Positions 8,215 through 17,282 of a stretch of DNA of 64,000 nt are shown piece after piece. Source of the DNA: GCA-2712985 sp964515905 (GTDB lineage: Bacteria > Pseudomonadota > Alphaproteobacteria > UBA7887); assembly GCA_964515905.1 (NCBI GenBank), contig CAZEWK010000047.1, positions 54,454 to 118,453 on the forward strand, written 5' to 3'. A program made the translations under genes and the position numbers. The first letter of the stretch is position 1. Every line of letters starts with the position of its first letter. The notes under the pieces are model-generated. The model had not been told where the DNA came from. It did not search any database and saw nothing but the letters and a program-made list of their open reading frames with translations.

Positions 8215-9129
8215 TCACACTTTTTCAATATCAGGCCGCCCCAACAAACCTGTTGGCATGAAAATTAGAACTAGAACTAAAATGCCAAATGCTGCCACGT
8301 CCTTATATTCCACAGAAAAGTATCCAGCCCAAAATGCCTCGACCATTCCCAATAACATGCCACCCAACATCGCGCCTGGAAGCGATCCAATACCGCCAAG
8401 AACGGCCGCTGTGAATGCTTTCAAGCCCGCTATGAAACCCATAAAAAAATCGATGACCCCGTAATACAGCGTTACCATCACTCCCGCCACAGCTGCCAGT
8501 GCGGCACCCATTAAAAACGTCAAAGAAATTGTTCGGTCTATGTTGATCCCTAGCAGAGTAGCCATACCCCTATCCTGCTCACATGCTCTTTGTGCTCTCC
8601 CAAGCGCAGTACGTTGTATAAGGAGAGCAAAAATACACATAAGAACTATAGTCAACGCGACAATAAACATCTGTATATAGCTAAGCGTTACTGTGAAGTT
8701 TCCACCGGAATACAGTACAATCCCTCCTCGCACGATTGGTTGAAGCGCCTTTACTCCCGCACCCTGAGTTATCAGCACATAGTTTTGTAGGGCCAGAGAC
8801 ATGCCGATAGCCGATATTAAAGCTGCAAGCCGCTGCGAACCACGTAAGGGCCGATAGGCTACTCTTTCTACCGCCCAACCATAGGCTGAAGTAAATAACA
8901 TCGCTATTAGGAGAACTAAAATTAATGCGAGCGGAATCCACGTAACACCAGTTATACCTATCAGCGTAAAACCCAGCACCGCAAGGAACGCGCCGATCAT
9001 ATAAATTTCGCCATGGGCAAAATTTATCATCCCGATAATTCCGTACACCATCGTATACCCTATGGCGATCAAACCATAAATACTCCCTAGGGTTATTCCG
9101 TTCACCAATTGTTGCAGAAAATAGGCCAT
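8215..9129 (-). CDS. livH: Branched-chain amino-acid ABC transporter permease LivH
   Basis: Second permease (304 residues). The N-terminus LVNGITLGSIYGLIAIGYTMVYGIIG is split across the classic LivH opening (NGITLGSIYGLIAIGYT), followed by GMINFAHGEIYMIGA. The C-terminal half includes AFTAAVLGGIGSLPGAM and ends in PTGLLGRPDIEKV, again typical. It is the first liv gene, 52 bases downstream of hemA, so readthrough from hemA or the upstream sugar-acid genes is possible. Confidence 0.95.
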   Translation of the reverse strand: MAYFLQQLVNGITLGSIYGLIAIGYTMVYGIIGMINFAHGEIYMIGAFLAVLGFTLIGITGVTWIPLALILVLLIAMLFTSAYGWAVERVAYRPLRGSQRLAALISAIGMSLALQNYVLITQGAGVKALQPIVRGGIVLYSGGNFTVTLSYIQMFIVALTIVLMCIFALLIQRTALGRAQRACEQDRGMATLLGINIDRTISLTFLMGAALAAVAGVMVTLYYGVIDFFMGFIAGLKAFTAAVLGGIGSLPGAMLGGMLLGMVEAFWAGYFSVEYKDVAAFGILVLVLIFMPTGLLGRPDIEKV

Positions 9130-9181
9130 GAGATTTTATTACGTCACAGGCACGTTCACAGGGAGCATAGTGCTCCCCATT

Positions 9182-10402
9182 TTAAGCTGCAGCCGCAGGC
9201 CGGATTTCCAGCCTTTTGAATACGTCCAAGAGTGCCACTATTAATTGGTCCATTAACTCATCATTGTGAAGTGGATTAGGGGTTATGCGAAGTCGCTCTG
9301 TGCCTCGCGGTACAGTTGGATAATTAATTGGCTGAACATAGATGCCGTGCAATTCAAGCAATTGATCACTAGCCTGCTTACATAGCACTGGGTTCCCGAC
9401 CATCACGGGAACAATGTGACTTGGATTCTCCAAAAAAGGAATGCCAACTTTTCGTAGACGATTCTTCAAAGCATGTGCCCGTTCCTGATGCAATTTCCGC
9501 TCTACCTGGCTCTTTTTTAGGTGAGATACAGAGGCCAGAGCACCTGCAGCTACAGCGGGCGGCAGAGATGTCGTAAAGATGAAACCTGATGCAAAAGACC
9601 TAACTGTATCACAGATGTCGCGACTACTCGCAATATAACCGCCCATCACACCAAACGCCTTGGCCAAAGTTCCCTCAATTATATCAAGTTGATCCATCAG
9701 GCCTTCTCTTTCGGCCACCCCTCCACCTCTTTCACCGTACATGCCAACCGCATGAACTTCATCCAAATAGGTTAGGGCTCCATAGCGCTTCGCGACCTCA
9801 CATAATTCAGCGATCGGTGCAATATCCCCATCCATCGAGTACACGGATTCAAATGCCACAATTTTCGGGAATTCAGGCTCTAAGTCCTTTAAATGTCGCT
9901 CGAGGTCTTTTGGGTCGTTGTGCTTAAAAATTCGCTTCGGTGCTTTACTACTTCGAACCCCGGCTATCATTGAAGCATGATTTAGCTCATCGGAAAGCAA
10001 AACACAATTGGGAAGCATTGATCCCAATGTGCCTAATGTTGCTTCGTTTGATATGTATCCTGAAGTGAATAAAAGCGCTGCGTCCTTATTGTGCAAGTCG
10101 GCTAATTCTTGCTCCAACAAAACATGGTAATGAGTTGTACCGGAGATGTTGCGGGTTCCCCCTGAACCGGCCCCTACATCCCGAATAGCATCTCTCATAG
10201 CGTCACAAACAGCAGAACTTTGGCCCATTCCAAGGTAGTCGTTACTACACCAAACCACTACCTCTCTAACCTCACCTTTATCGTCATAAAATGACGCCCG
10301 CGGAAAAGTCCCAGCGTGTCGCTTTAAATCAGCGAACACACGATATCTGCCCTCGCTCCGTAAGCCCCTCAGGGCGTTTGCAAAAAATTCGTGATAATCC
10401 AT
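9182..10402 (-). CDS. hemA: 5-aminolevulinate synthase (Shemin pathway)
   Basis: PLP enzyme condensing glycine and succinyl-CoA to 5-aminolevulinate, the first step of haem synthesis in alphaproteobacteria. The 406 residues fit the family. Seen are WCSNDYLGMGQ, GAGSGGTRNISGT, LLSDELNHASMI, the PLP aspartate in YLDEVHAVGMYG and the Schiff-base lysine in EGTLAKAFGVMGGYI. The C-terminal QPINYPTVPRGTERLRI is diagnostic of the ALAS group over related KBL/BioF enzymes. This C4-type enzyme is a strong marker for an alphaproteobacterial host. Confidence 0.96.
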   Translation of the reverse strand: MDYHEFFANALRGLRSEGRYRVFADLKRHAGTFPRASFYDDKGEVREVVVWCSNDYLGMGQSSAVCDAMRDAIRDVGAGSGGTRNISGTTHYHVLLEQELADLHNKDAALLFTSGYISNEATLGTLGSMLPNCVLLSDELNHASMIAGVRSSKAPKRIFKHNDPKDLERHLKDLEPEFPKIVAFESVYSMDGDIAPIAELCEVAKRYGALTYLDEVHAVGMYGERGGGVAEREGLMDQLDIIEGTLAKAFGVMGGYIASSRDICDTVRSFASGFIFTTSLPPAVAAGALASVSHLKKSQVERKLHQERAHALKNRLRKVGIPFLENPSHIVPVMVGNPVLCKQASDQLLELHGIYVQPINYPTVPRGTERLRITPNPLHNDELMDQLIVALLDVFKRLEIRPAAAA

Positions 10403-10549
10403 ATCCAGGCTTCACAACCATCTATATTAATCGACTAATGCTCGCTGAATTAGCACATTACCATAGGCAGGAACCAATGATTTCTGTTCCCAAGCCATAT
10501 ACATAATAACCCATAACGAAGGATATATATATAAAAGCGCAGGATTCAA

Positions 10550-11614
10550 CTATCGATTAGGGCCCCTCGTCTGCGGATAAGGTTGCCAACGAATAAGATC
10601 CGTTCGTGGGAGCACCCCTGGATTGACCGCGCTTCTAGGCCACCGTCCGGTTAAAACCGTAGCAATTTCTCGACCCATTCTTCGCAATGCTTCGGGCCTC
10701 ATTCGATCAGAAGCTGAAGCCACGTGAGGGGAACAAATGACATTATGCATCCTTAATAACGGATTATTTGAATCTCCTGTTATCGGTTCTTCTTCAAAAA
10801 CATCCAAGGCCGCCCCGGCTATCTCTGATTTCTCCAGAGCAGAGATTAATGCACTCTCATCAACGGTCGGGCCCCGTCCATTATTAATAAAGATAGCCGA
10901 GTTTTTCATAGCGGAAAAATGCCGATCAGTAAGCATATGACGAGTTTCTCCGTTTAATGGCGCATGCATTGACACAAAGTCAGAGCGTTCAAGCAATCGT
11001 ATGAGACTAGGTTCAGGTTCCACCCCAACAGAACTCATTTCTAATTCAGACAAGTATGGATCATAGGAAATTACCCGCAAACCAAACGCATGACAGCGCC
11101 TGGCGACCGCTTTTGCAACATTACCAAAGGAGATAAGTCCTATCGTTTGACCCCACAGCCTAGGAAACTGAGATAATAATTCCCGTCCCTTTGCCCACTC
11201 TCCTTCGGTGGTCATACGGTGCATTTCCGGCAATCGTCGAAATGCAGCAAGAAACATAGCCATAGTGTGGTCTGCGACTTCCTCGATAAAAATATCAGGC
11301 ACGTTGGTTACTACGATTCCACATTCTGTAGCAGCATCGACATCAACTGTATCAGCCCCTACGGAACCCAAACCAATCACCTTACACTTCGCAAGACCAG
11401 AGATTATTTCTTTGGAAATACGCCTATTATGCGCAATCACGGCATCCGCATCTCGGGCAGCAGCAATAAATTCCTCCGTCGTAGATGCATCAACTTCTAC
11501 TATTGAAGCATTAATTGGATCCAGCGCATCTCGCTCCATTTCGTAAGCGTTTTCTCCAAAGACGCTGCCAGAGTCTGGTCTCTGCACTACCACTTTGTAT
11601 TTGGGGCTGGACAT
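10550..11614 (-). CDS. D-2-hydroxyacid dehydrogenase (CtBP/SerA superfamily)
   Basis: NAD(P)-dependent oxidoreductase of the D-isomer-specific 2-hydroxyacid dehydrogenase family, 354 residues. The NAD-binding loop reads IGLISFGNVAKAVARR, so the second glycine of the usual GxGxxG is Ser-Phe-Gly, as in part of the CtBP-like subgroup. Catalytic residues are seen as Arg in NNGRGPTVDE, Glu in FEEEPI and His in SPHVAS. It follows the SDR and FAH-hydrolase genes on the same strand with a 122-base gap. A role in reducing or oxidising a 2-hydroxy/2-keto acid made by the locus is likely; the substrate cannot be named. Confidence 0.88.
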   Translation of the reverse strand: MSSPKYKVVVQRPDSGSVFGENAYEMERDALDPINASIVEVDASTTEEFIAAARDADAVIAHNRRISKEIISGLAKCKVIGLGSVGADTVDVDAATECGIVVTNVPDIFIEEVADHTMAMFLAAFRRLPEMHRMTTEGEWAKGRELLSQFPRLWGQTIGLISFGNVAKAVARRCHAFGLRVISYDPYLSELEMSSVGVEPEPSLIRLLERSDFVSMHAPLNGETRHMLTDRHFSAMKNSAIFINNGRGPTVDESALISALEKSEIAGAALDVFEEEPITGDSNNPLLRMHNVICSPHVASASDRMRPEALRRMGREIATVLTGRWPRSAVNPGVLPRTDLIRWQPYPQTRGPNR

Positions 11615-11736
11615 AGTCCTTGTTCCTCCCAGTTGAGAATGTAAACGTCTTCCAATGTCCCTAGTTTAGGGGGGGGCAACCTAAGTGCTAATAAAAACTC
11701 ATACGGCTACCCCGACTACACATAAAAGATTAAAGC

Positions 11737-12588
11737 TTATACCTTGTTCCAGGGAACCATCTTCTGAGTCTGTTGACCGAGACCATCAATTCCAAGGCTT
11801 ACGGTGTCACCTGCTTTCAAGAAACGAGGTGGCTTCATACCACTCCCCACACCAGGTGGCGTACCAGTTGAAATAACGTCACCAGGATTTAAAGACATGA
11901 GCTTACTTGTGTAACTGATCAAAGTTGCAACGTCGAAAATCATAGTTTTAGTGCTACCGTCCTGTCGTGGCTCTCCATTAACCTCGCACCAAAGTCTACA
12001 GCGTTGAGGATTCGGAACTTCATCTTTAGTCACCAACCAAGGACCAATCGGTCCAAATGTGTCACAGCTTTTTCCCTTCGTCCAAGTCAGGCCCATTTTC
12101 AACTGGAAGAAGCGTTCGGATACATCGTTACAAATTGTGTAGCCCGCCACATAATCAAGGGCATTCTTTTTTGAAACATGCTGAGCTCGAGTCCCAATCA
12201 CTACACCTAACTCAACTTCATAATCGGTTTCTTTGGAACCCCTAGGAATAGCAACATTGTCATTAGGTCCGTTCAAAGCACTATTTGCCTTCAAAAAAAT
12301 AATCGGCTGATCCGGGATCGGGGACCCCGTCTCCTTTGCATGATCGACATAATTCAAACCAATACAAACTATCTTGCCAGGAGTATCCCACGGCACACCG
12401 TAGCGGGGCCTTCCTTTTACTAAAGGCAAACGGTTCGTGTTAAATTTTTGAATCCGGGAAAGAGTCTTAGGCGAAAGCTGATTGTTTGTAATGTCACTTA
12501 TCCTTCCGCTAAGATCGCGAAGTTTACCATCAGCATCAATCAGACCCGGTTTTTCCCGGCCAGCGCGTCCATAACGTACTAATTTCAT
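11737..12588 (-). CDS. Fumarylacetoacetate hydrolase family protein (likely diketo-deoxy-sugar-acid hydrolase)
   Basis: FAH-fold metal-dependent hydrolase, 283 residues. Conserved pieces are KIVCIGLNYVDHAKE, the metal ligands in DYEVELGVVIG, CNDVSERFFQ, TKGKSCDTFGPIGPWLVT and ISTGTPPGVGSG. The block around GKSCDTFGPIGPW is shared with the 2,4-diketo-3-deoxy-L-fuconate hydrolase group, often misannotated as ureidoglycolate lyase, which splits the diketo acid to pyruvate and lactate. The adjacent SDR and the divergent UxaA-family dehydratase are the expected upstream steps. Acylpyruvase or another beta-diketo-acid hydrolase activity is the alternative. Confidence 0.88.
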   Translation of the reverse strand: MKLVRYGRAGREKPGLIDADGKLRDLSGRISDITNNQLSPKTLSRIQKFNTNRLPLVKGRPRYGVPWDTPGKIVCIGLNYVDHAKETGSPIPDQPIIFLKANSALNGPNDNVAIPRGSKETDYEVELGVVIGTRAQHVSKKNALDYVAGYTICNDVSERFFQLKMGLTWTKGKSCDTFGPIGPWLVTKDEVPNPQRCRLWCEVNGEPRQDGSTKTMIFDVATLISYTSKLMSLNPGDVISTGTPPGVGSGMKPPRFLKAGDTVSLGIDGLGQQTQKMVPWNKV

Positions 12589-12617
12589 CAGTATCCCCCT
12601 AAATTAAGTATTAGTAA

Positions 12618-13343
12618 TCAAATAGTCATTCCACCGTCGACAATCATCGTTTGCCCGGTGACAAAATCAGCGGAATCAGACGCTAGATACACCACCATTT
12701 CAACTAACTCTTCGGCAGTAGCAAGTCGACCCATCGGTTGACGAGCTATAAACATCTTTCGGGCCTCGACAGGATCATCAAATGCATTAATTCTATCATG
12801 CAAAGACGGAGTATCAACTGTACCGGGACACAATGCATTACATCGTATCCCTTCACTCACATAATCTGCTGCCACCGACTTTGTCAGTCCAATTACTGCT
12901 GCCTTAGACGCTGAATAAGCTGCCCTACTCTTAACTCCCATAACCGAAGATGCAACAGACGCCATATTTATTATTCTTCCACCACCCAACTCTATCATAC
13001 CAGGCAAATAGGTTTGAATAATACGATACATAGACCGAACATTTAACTCGAATGAAAAATCCCAATCATCAAGTGGACATTCTAAAACAGTCCCCGTAGC
13101 GACATACCCAGCACAGTTGAATAGTATGTCCACTGGGCCCGTCCGAGAATACGCTGACGTAATTTGTTCCAATTTTGTGACATCCAAGGGGAAACACTCC
13201 GCGCCTTCCAACCCTTCAAGCTTTTTTTTATCAACGTCTGTGGCATATACAGTGGCCCCCTCTCTCAAAAATGCTTGCGCAGCGGCACGGCCCATACCTT
13301 GCCCTGCTGCAGTAACCAGAGCCTTCTTCCCACTGAGAGTCAT
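12618..13343 (-). CDS. SDR dehydrogenase (keto-deoxy-fuconate dehydrogenase / BDH2-like)
   Basis: Classical short-chain dehydrogenase of 241 residues. The NAD site is VTAAGQGMGRAAA with Asp at the end of beta2 (ATDVD), indicating NAD preference. The catalytic set is NCAG, Ser in MASVASSVMG and YSASK. The protein resembles the DHRS6/BDH2 group, which contains bacterial 2-keto-3-deoxy-L-fuconate dehydrogenases; the context (FAH hydrolase 29 bases downstream, dehydratase divergent) supports that reading over 3-hydroxybutyrate dehydrogenase. It is the first gene of the minus-strand arm. Confidence 0.88.
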   Translation of the reverse strand: MTLSGKKALVTAAGQGMGRAAAQAFLREGATVYATDVDKKKLEGLEGAECFPLDVTKLEQITSAYSRTGPVDILFNCAGYVATGTVLECPLDDWDFSFELNVRSMYRIIQTYLPGMIELGGGRIINMASVASSVMGVKSRAAYSASKAAVIGLTKSVAADYVSEGIRCNALCPGTVDTPSLHDRINAFDDPVEARKMFIARQPMGRLATAEELVEMVVYLASDSADFVTGQTMIVDGGMTI

Positions 13344-13505
13344 CTAGATCCCCTATTGATTAAAAGAACACACCCCTTTGCAGCAGGACAATAACTGCGT
13401 TCCTTGTAATGCGGCAAGCAATTTTGATAAAAGATCAGCTAATTGCACCGGTGTATCTTTACATTTAATGTTATTGCCGCACTTCAACGGACTAGAGGTA
13501 ATCCA
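13344..13505. promoter_or_regulatory. Divergent control region of the sugar-acid locus
   Basis: This 162-base gap separates the starts of the SDR and the UxaA-family dehydratase and must hold both promoters. It contains an exact 8-base inverted pair, TGCGGCAA at 13410-13417 and TTGCCGCA at 13474-13481, about 64 bases apart. Such a pair could be two operator half-sites, but no regulator gene lies in the locus and a chance match is not excluded. Confidence 0.3.
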
Positions 13506-15035
13506 ATGTCTTCTGATACGTCTGTGACTATACGTCTCAACAGTAAGGATAATGTCGTAACGGCGAAAGAAACGATCCCACCCAATACGGAAGTAAGCGG
13601 GGAAGAATTGACCACTACCATGGAGATTCCTGTTGGACACAAGGTAGCTACCCATACGATAAAACAAGGTGAACCCATTATAAAATACGACCAAATAATA
13701 GGGTTTGCGAGCCAGGTTATTCCCAGAGGTGCACACGTTCACACCCAAAATGTTGAAATGAAAACTTTTGAACGCGACTACAAATTCGGAGTAGACGCTC
13801 AACCTACCGACTTTGTTCCCGATCACGAACAAGCTCAATTTCATGGCATCCAACGACCTGATGGTCGAGTGGCCACCCGAAACTATATTGGGGTCCTAAC
13901 CTCGGTAAATTGTTCAGCAACCGCTGCTCGCTATATTGCCGACTCCTTCAAAGACGAAATACTTTCGGATTATCCGAATGTTGATGGAGTTGTTGCCTAC
14001 ACACATGGTACGGGATGTGGAATGGCTGGATCCGGACTCGGTTGGGAACTACTTCAAGCGACAATAGATGGCTACAAACGGCACCCAAATTTCGCAGGTA
14101 TTTTGATGGTAGGACTGGGGTGCGAAGTAAATCAGGTTGCTGGTATGATGGAGCGACATGGATGGGCCCAAGATGGCTCCTTTCAGGCAATGACCATACA
14201 AGACACAGGCGGGACTATGGCTACCGTAAAAGAGGGTGTTTCTCGTATCAAAGAAATGTTGCCGTCGGCAAACGAATTTGTACGTGAACCACTACCGGTC
14301 AGTCATTTGAAATTAGGATTAGAATGTGGGGGTTCGGATGCGTATTCGGGCATGTCTGCAAATCCTTCCTTGGGCGCTGCTGCTGACCTATTAGTTCGCC
14401 ATGGCGGAACCGCAATTCTCGCAGAAACTCCGGAAATATATGGCGCAGAGCATCTCTTGACTAGGCGAGCGCAAACTAGAGAGGTGGGCGAAAAATTGGT
14501 TGAATTTATAAAGTGGTGGGAAGATTACACTGCCAAGAACGGAGCCGAGATGAATAATAATCCATCTCCTGGAAACAAGGCAGGTGGTTTAACGACTATC
14601 CTGGAAAAATCTTTGGGAGCGGCTGCAAAAGGAGGAACCACCAACCTTGTAGATGTATATCAATATGCCGAAGAAATTACTGCTAAAGGTTTTACTTTTA
14701 TGAATACACCGGGCTACGACGTGACTTCTGTCACAGGGATGGTTGCCGGAGGGGCAAATGTTGTATGCTTTACTACTGGTCGAGGGTCTGTATTTGGATG
14801 CAAACCGGTACCAAGTATCAAATTAGCTACTAACCGCGCAATGTACGAGCGTATGTCAGAGGACATGGACATCAATTGCGGTCTGGTTGTCGATGGTGAG
14901 GCAAATATTCAAGAAATGGGACAAAAAATATTTGATTTCATCGTTCAAATAGCTTCTGGAAAACAATCAAAGAGTGAAGCTTTAGGTTTTGGCGGTGACG
15001 AATTCGTCCCTTGGCAAATCGGCGCGGTCGTTTAG
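13506..15035 (+). CDS. UxaA/GarD-family sugar-acid dehydratase (altronate dehydratase-like)
   Basis: Iron-type dehydratase of about 509 residues in which both family modules are fused: an N-terminal SAF domain (about residues 5-75, with VTAKETIPPNTEVSG and PRGAHVHTQNVEM) and the catalytic C-terminal module starting at RPDGRVATRNYIGVL. Conserved motifs include THGTGCGM, LGCEVNQ, LECGGSDAYSG, and the GGANVVCFTTGRGSVFGCKPVPS block. The ATG at 13506 is chosen because it begins the SAF domain; an in-frame ATG at 13443 lies in the promoter region. Family members dehydrate D-altronate, galactarate, L-fuconate, L-galactonate or D-arabinonate. The flanking SDR and FAH genes favour a deoxy-sugar-acid route. 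Confidence 0.9.
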   Translation: MSSDTSVTIRLNSKDNVVTAKETIPPNTEVSGEELTTTMEIPVGHKVATHTIKQGEPIIKYDQIIGFASQVIPRGAHVHTQNVEMKTFERDYKFGVDAQPTDFVPDHEQAQFHGIQRPDGRVATRNYIGVLTSVNCSATAARYIADSFKDEILSDYPNVDGVVAYTHGTGCGMAGSGLGWELLQATIDGYKRHPNFAGILMVGLGCEVNQVAGMMERHGWAQDGSFQAMTIQDTGGTMATVKEGVSRIKEMLPSANEFVREPLPVSHLKLGLECGGSDAYSGMSANPSLGAAADLLVRHGGTAILAETPEIYGAEHLLTRRAQTREVGEKLVEFIKWWEDYTAKNGAEMNNNPSPGNKAGGLTTILEKSLGAAAKGGTTNLVDVYQYAEEITAKGFTFMNTPGYDVTSVTGMVAGGANVVCFTTGRGSVFGCKPVPSIKLATNRAMYERMSEDMDINCGLVVDGEANIQEMGQKIFDFIVQIASGKQSKSEALGFGGDEFVPWQIGAVV

Positions 15036-15058
15036 AACAAACTAAGAAATATGATTTA

Positions 15059-16243
15059 ATGAGCGAAACATTAAAGGCTCGTGATCCAGCGCTCCCTATT
15101 CGCCCTAAAATAGATGCGCTACAGCCTTCTCTGATAAGGGAAATTGCGCACGAGGGCATGGGTGACCCAGACATCATTCCATTGTGGTTTGGCGAACCCG
15201 ATACCCCAACACCGGATTTTATAATAGATGCCTCAGACACTGCTCTCAGAGCTGGCCAGACCTTTTATACACCTAATCTAGGAGTTCCAGAATTACGCTT
15301 AACATTATCAAAATATATGTCGGATCTATACTCTCGTGAAATAAGTGTAAAACGAATAGTTGCTACGGCAGCAGCTATGAATGGCATGATGATGGTTGCT
15401 GAGGCTCTGATTGATCCCGGGGATAATATGGTAGCTGTCACACCCGTGTGGCCCAATTTTTTCCGTTGCATAGAGATTATGGATGGGCAAGTCCACATGG
15501 TTTCTCTCAAATCTAGTTTATCTGGTTGGGATCTCGACTTGGATCAGCTTTTTGATGCCTGCGACTCTCGCACCCGCGCAATCTATGTTAATACACCCAA
15601 TAATCCCACTGGATGGGTTATGAACAGCGACCAACAAAGAGCCGTACTGGAATTCTGTCGTCAGAAAGGAATCTGGGTTATCTCTGATGAAGTCTACGCC
15701 CGAATTATTTATGACAGAGAAGTAGCGCCATCTTTCCTACAAATATGTGATCCAGATGACTTGGTAATTATTGTAAACAGTTTCTCAAAGTCGTGGGCAA
15801 TGACGGGTTGGAGATTAGGGTGGATTACTTGCCCACCACGTTTAAGTCCCGTAATAGAGAAATTAAACGAATACAACGTTGCATCTCCAACTGCGTCTGG
15901 GCAATTTTCCGGAATAACCGCTGTTAAAGATGGAGAACCCTTTCTTAAATCTATGATCGACCGGTACCGCATAGCTCGAGATACTACGCATCAGCGATTG
16001 GGAAGCATGTCACGTGTTCATATGCCCAAACCAGACGCTGCTTTCTATGCTTTTTTTACTGTTAACGGCGTGGAAAACAGTAGATCTTTTGCTAAGACAT
16101 TGTTACGAGAAACAAAAGTAGGAATCGCTCCGGGTCTAGCCTTTGGGACCGGAGGGCAAAAATTTCTGCGTATTTGTTATGCAAAATCTCCAGAAATATT
16201 GGGCGAAGCGCTTGATCGCTTGACACCAATGCTTGATCGCTAA
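15059..16243 (+). CDS. Pyridoxal-phosphate aminotransferase (class I/II)
   Basis: Fold-type I PLP enzyme of 394 residues. Landmarks: GEPDTPTPDFI, YTPNLGVPELR, the Asn-Pro-Thr-Gly stretch VNTPNNPTGWV, VISDEVYARIIYD, the PLP-lysine motif SFSKSWAMTGWRLGW and the C-terminal arginine in FLRICYAK. This is the aspartate/aromatic-type family; the true amino donor is not visible. It starts 23 bases after the dehydratase stop, suggesting cotranscription. The open frame extends to 15011 inside the dehydratase gene, but ATG 15059 gives the better start. Confidence 0.88.
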   Translation: MSETLKARDPALPIRPKIDALQPSLIREIAHEGMGDPDIIPLWFGEPDTPTPDFIIDASDTALRAGQTFYTPNLGVPELRLTLSKYMSDLYSREISVKRIVATAAAMNGMMMVAEALIDPGDNMVAVTPVWPNFFRCIEIMDGQVHMVSLKSSLSGWDLDLDQLFDACDSRTRAIYVNTPNNPTGWVMNSDQQRAVLEFCRQKGIWVISDEVYARIIYDREVAPSFLQICDPDDLVIIVNSFSKSWAMTGWRLGWITCPPRLSPVIEKLNEYNVASPTASGQFSGITAVKDGEPFLKSMIDRYRIARDTTHQRLGSMSRVHMPKPDAAFYAFFTVNGVENSRSFAKTLLRETKVGIAPGLAFGTGGQKFLRICYAKSPEILGEALDRLTPMLDR

Positions 16244-16259
16244 AAACCTACCAAAAAGA

Positions 16260-17219
16260 ATGGTTAGTGCCAGCAATATAAAATCTTTATCAGATTCAAG
16301 TTTGCAGGAAGCAGCGGTCCTGATCCGACGAGGAAAATTGGTGGCATTTCCCACTGAGACTGTCTATGGGCTAGGGGCTGATGCGACCAATGAAAAGGCT
16401 GTAGCGTCTATTTTCCGTGCAAAAAACCGCCCACAATTTAACCCTTTGATCTTGCATGTGCAGGACATAACAGAGGCCCAAAAATACGGAATATTTGACG
16501 TCCACAGCACTCGATTGGCAAAAAGATTTTGGCCCGGACCAATCACATTTGTTGTAACTCGTCAGAAACACTCTTGTATTTCAAAATTGGCCTCGGCAGG
16601 CCTAGATACTGTTGCAATTCGTTCACCAGCCCACTCTGTTGCTCAAAAATTGATAAAACTATCGGGGGTACCAATCGCTGCTCCAAGTGCCAATCGATCT
16701 GGCCACCTAAGCCCGACTACCGCCCAACATGTAGCAGATTCACTGGGATCAGAAATTTCATTAATACTGGATTCGGGCAGATGCAAAATTGGCCTGGAAT
16801 CCACAATTGTTGATGTATCTGCCCAACGGCCACTGCTCCTGCGTCCGGGGGGCATTCCGATAGAAATGATAAACTCGGAAATCGGCCCCCTGGAAAAACC
16901 GACCGGCTTGGTAGTGAGTGCGCCTGGCATGTTAACTCATCATTATGCACCCGCCACCCCTCTGCGTCTGGATGCTCAAAATTGTGATGAACACGAAGCA
17001 CTACTAGCTTTTGGTCCACATCAAATAATGGGCGCAAAATGCGCAGCTAACCTAAGCCCCACAGGAAATCTTCTAGAAGCGGCCAGTAATTTGTTTGCCA
17101 TGCTTCACGATCTGGACGCAAAAAACTGTAGAAAAATTGCAGTAATGACCATACCAAAGGTGGGTCTTGGATTAGCGATTAACGATAGATTACAGCGTGC
17201 TGCAATGGGCCGTAATTAA
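16260..17219 (+). CDS. tsaC: Threonylcarbamoyl-AMP synthase (TsaC/Sua5, long form)
   Basis: Makes L-threonylcarbamoyladenylate for the tRNA t6A37 modification. The YrdC core is clear: VAFPTETVYGLGADA, IFRAKNRPQFNPLILH, VPIAAPSANRSGHLSPTTAQHV and GLESTIVD. After about residue 205 a C-terminal Sua5 domain follows (SAPGMLTHHYAPATPLRL), so this is the two-domain Sua5 type of about 320 residues. The start is uncertain: 16233 overlaps the end of the aminotransferase by 11 bases, whereas ATG 16260 fits the usual short lead before the core. Confidence 0.93.
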   Translation: MVSASNIKSLSDSSLQEAAVLIRRGKLVAFPTETVYGLGADATNEKAVASIFRAKNRPQFNPLILHVQDITEAQKYGIFDVHSTRLAKRFWPGPITFVVTRQKHSCISKLASAGLDTVAIRSPAHSVAQKLIKLSGVPIAAPSANRSGHLSPTTAQHVADSLGSEISLILDSGRCKIGLESTIVDVSAQRPLLLRPGGIPIEMINSEIGPLEKPTGLVVSAPGMLTHHYAPATPLRLDAQNCDEHEALLAFGPHQIMGAKCAANLSPTGNLLEAASNLFAMLHDLDAKNCRKIAVMTIPKVGLGLAINDRLQRAAMGRN

Positions 17220-17282
17220 GTTCTTACCTAACGAGCAAAAATGACCTATGAACTTGAATGGATGGCACGAACGGAGACCTAA

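Noticed and set aside
13353..13853. 166-codon minus-strand frame over the dehydratase start
   Set aside because: Shadow of the UxaA-family gene and its promoter; the dehydratase frame is strongly conserved.
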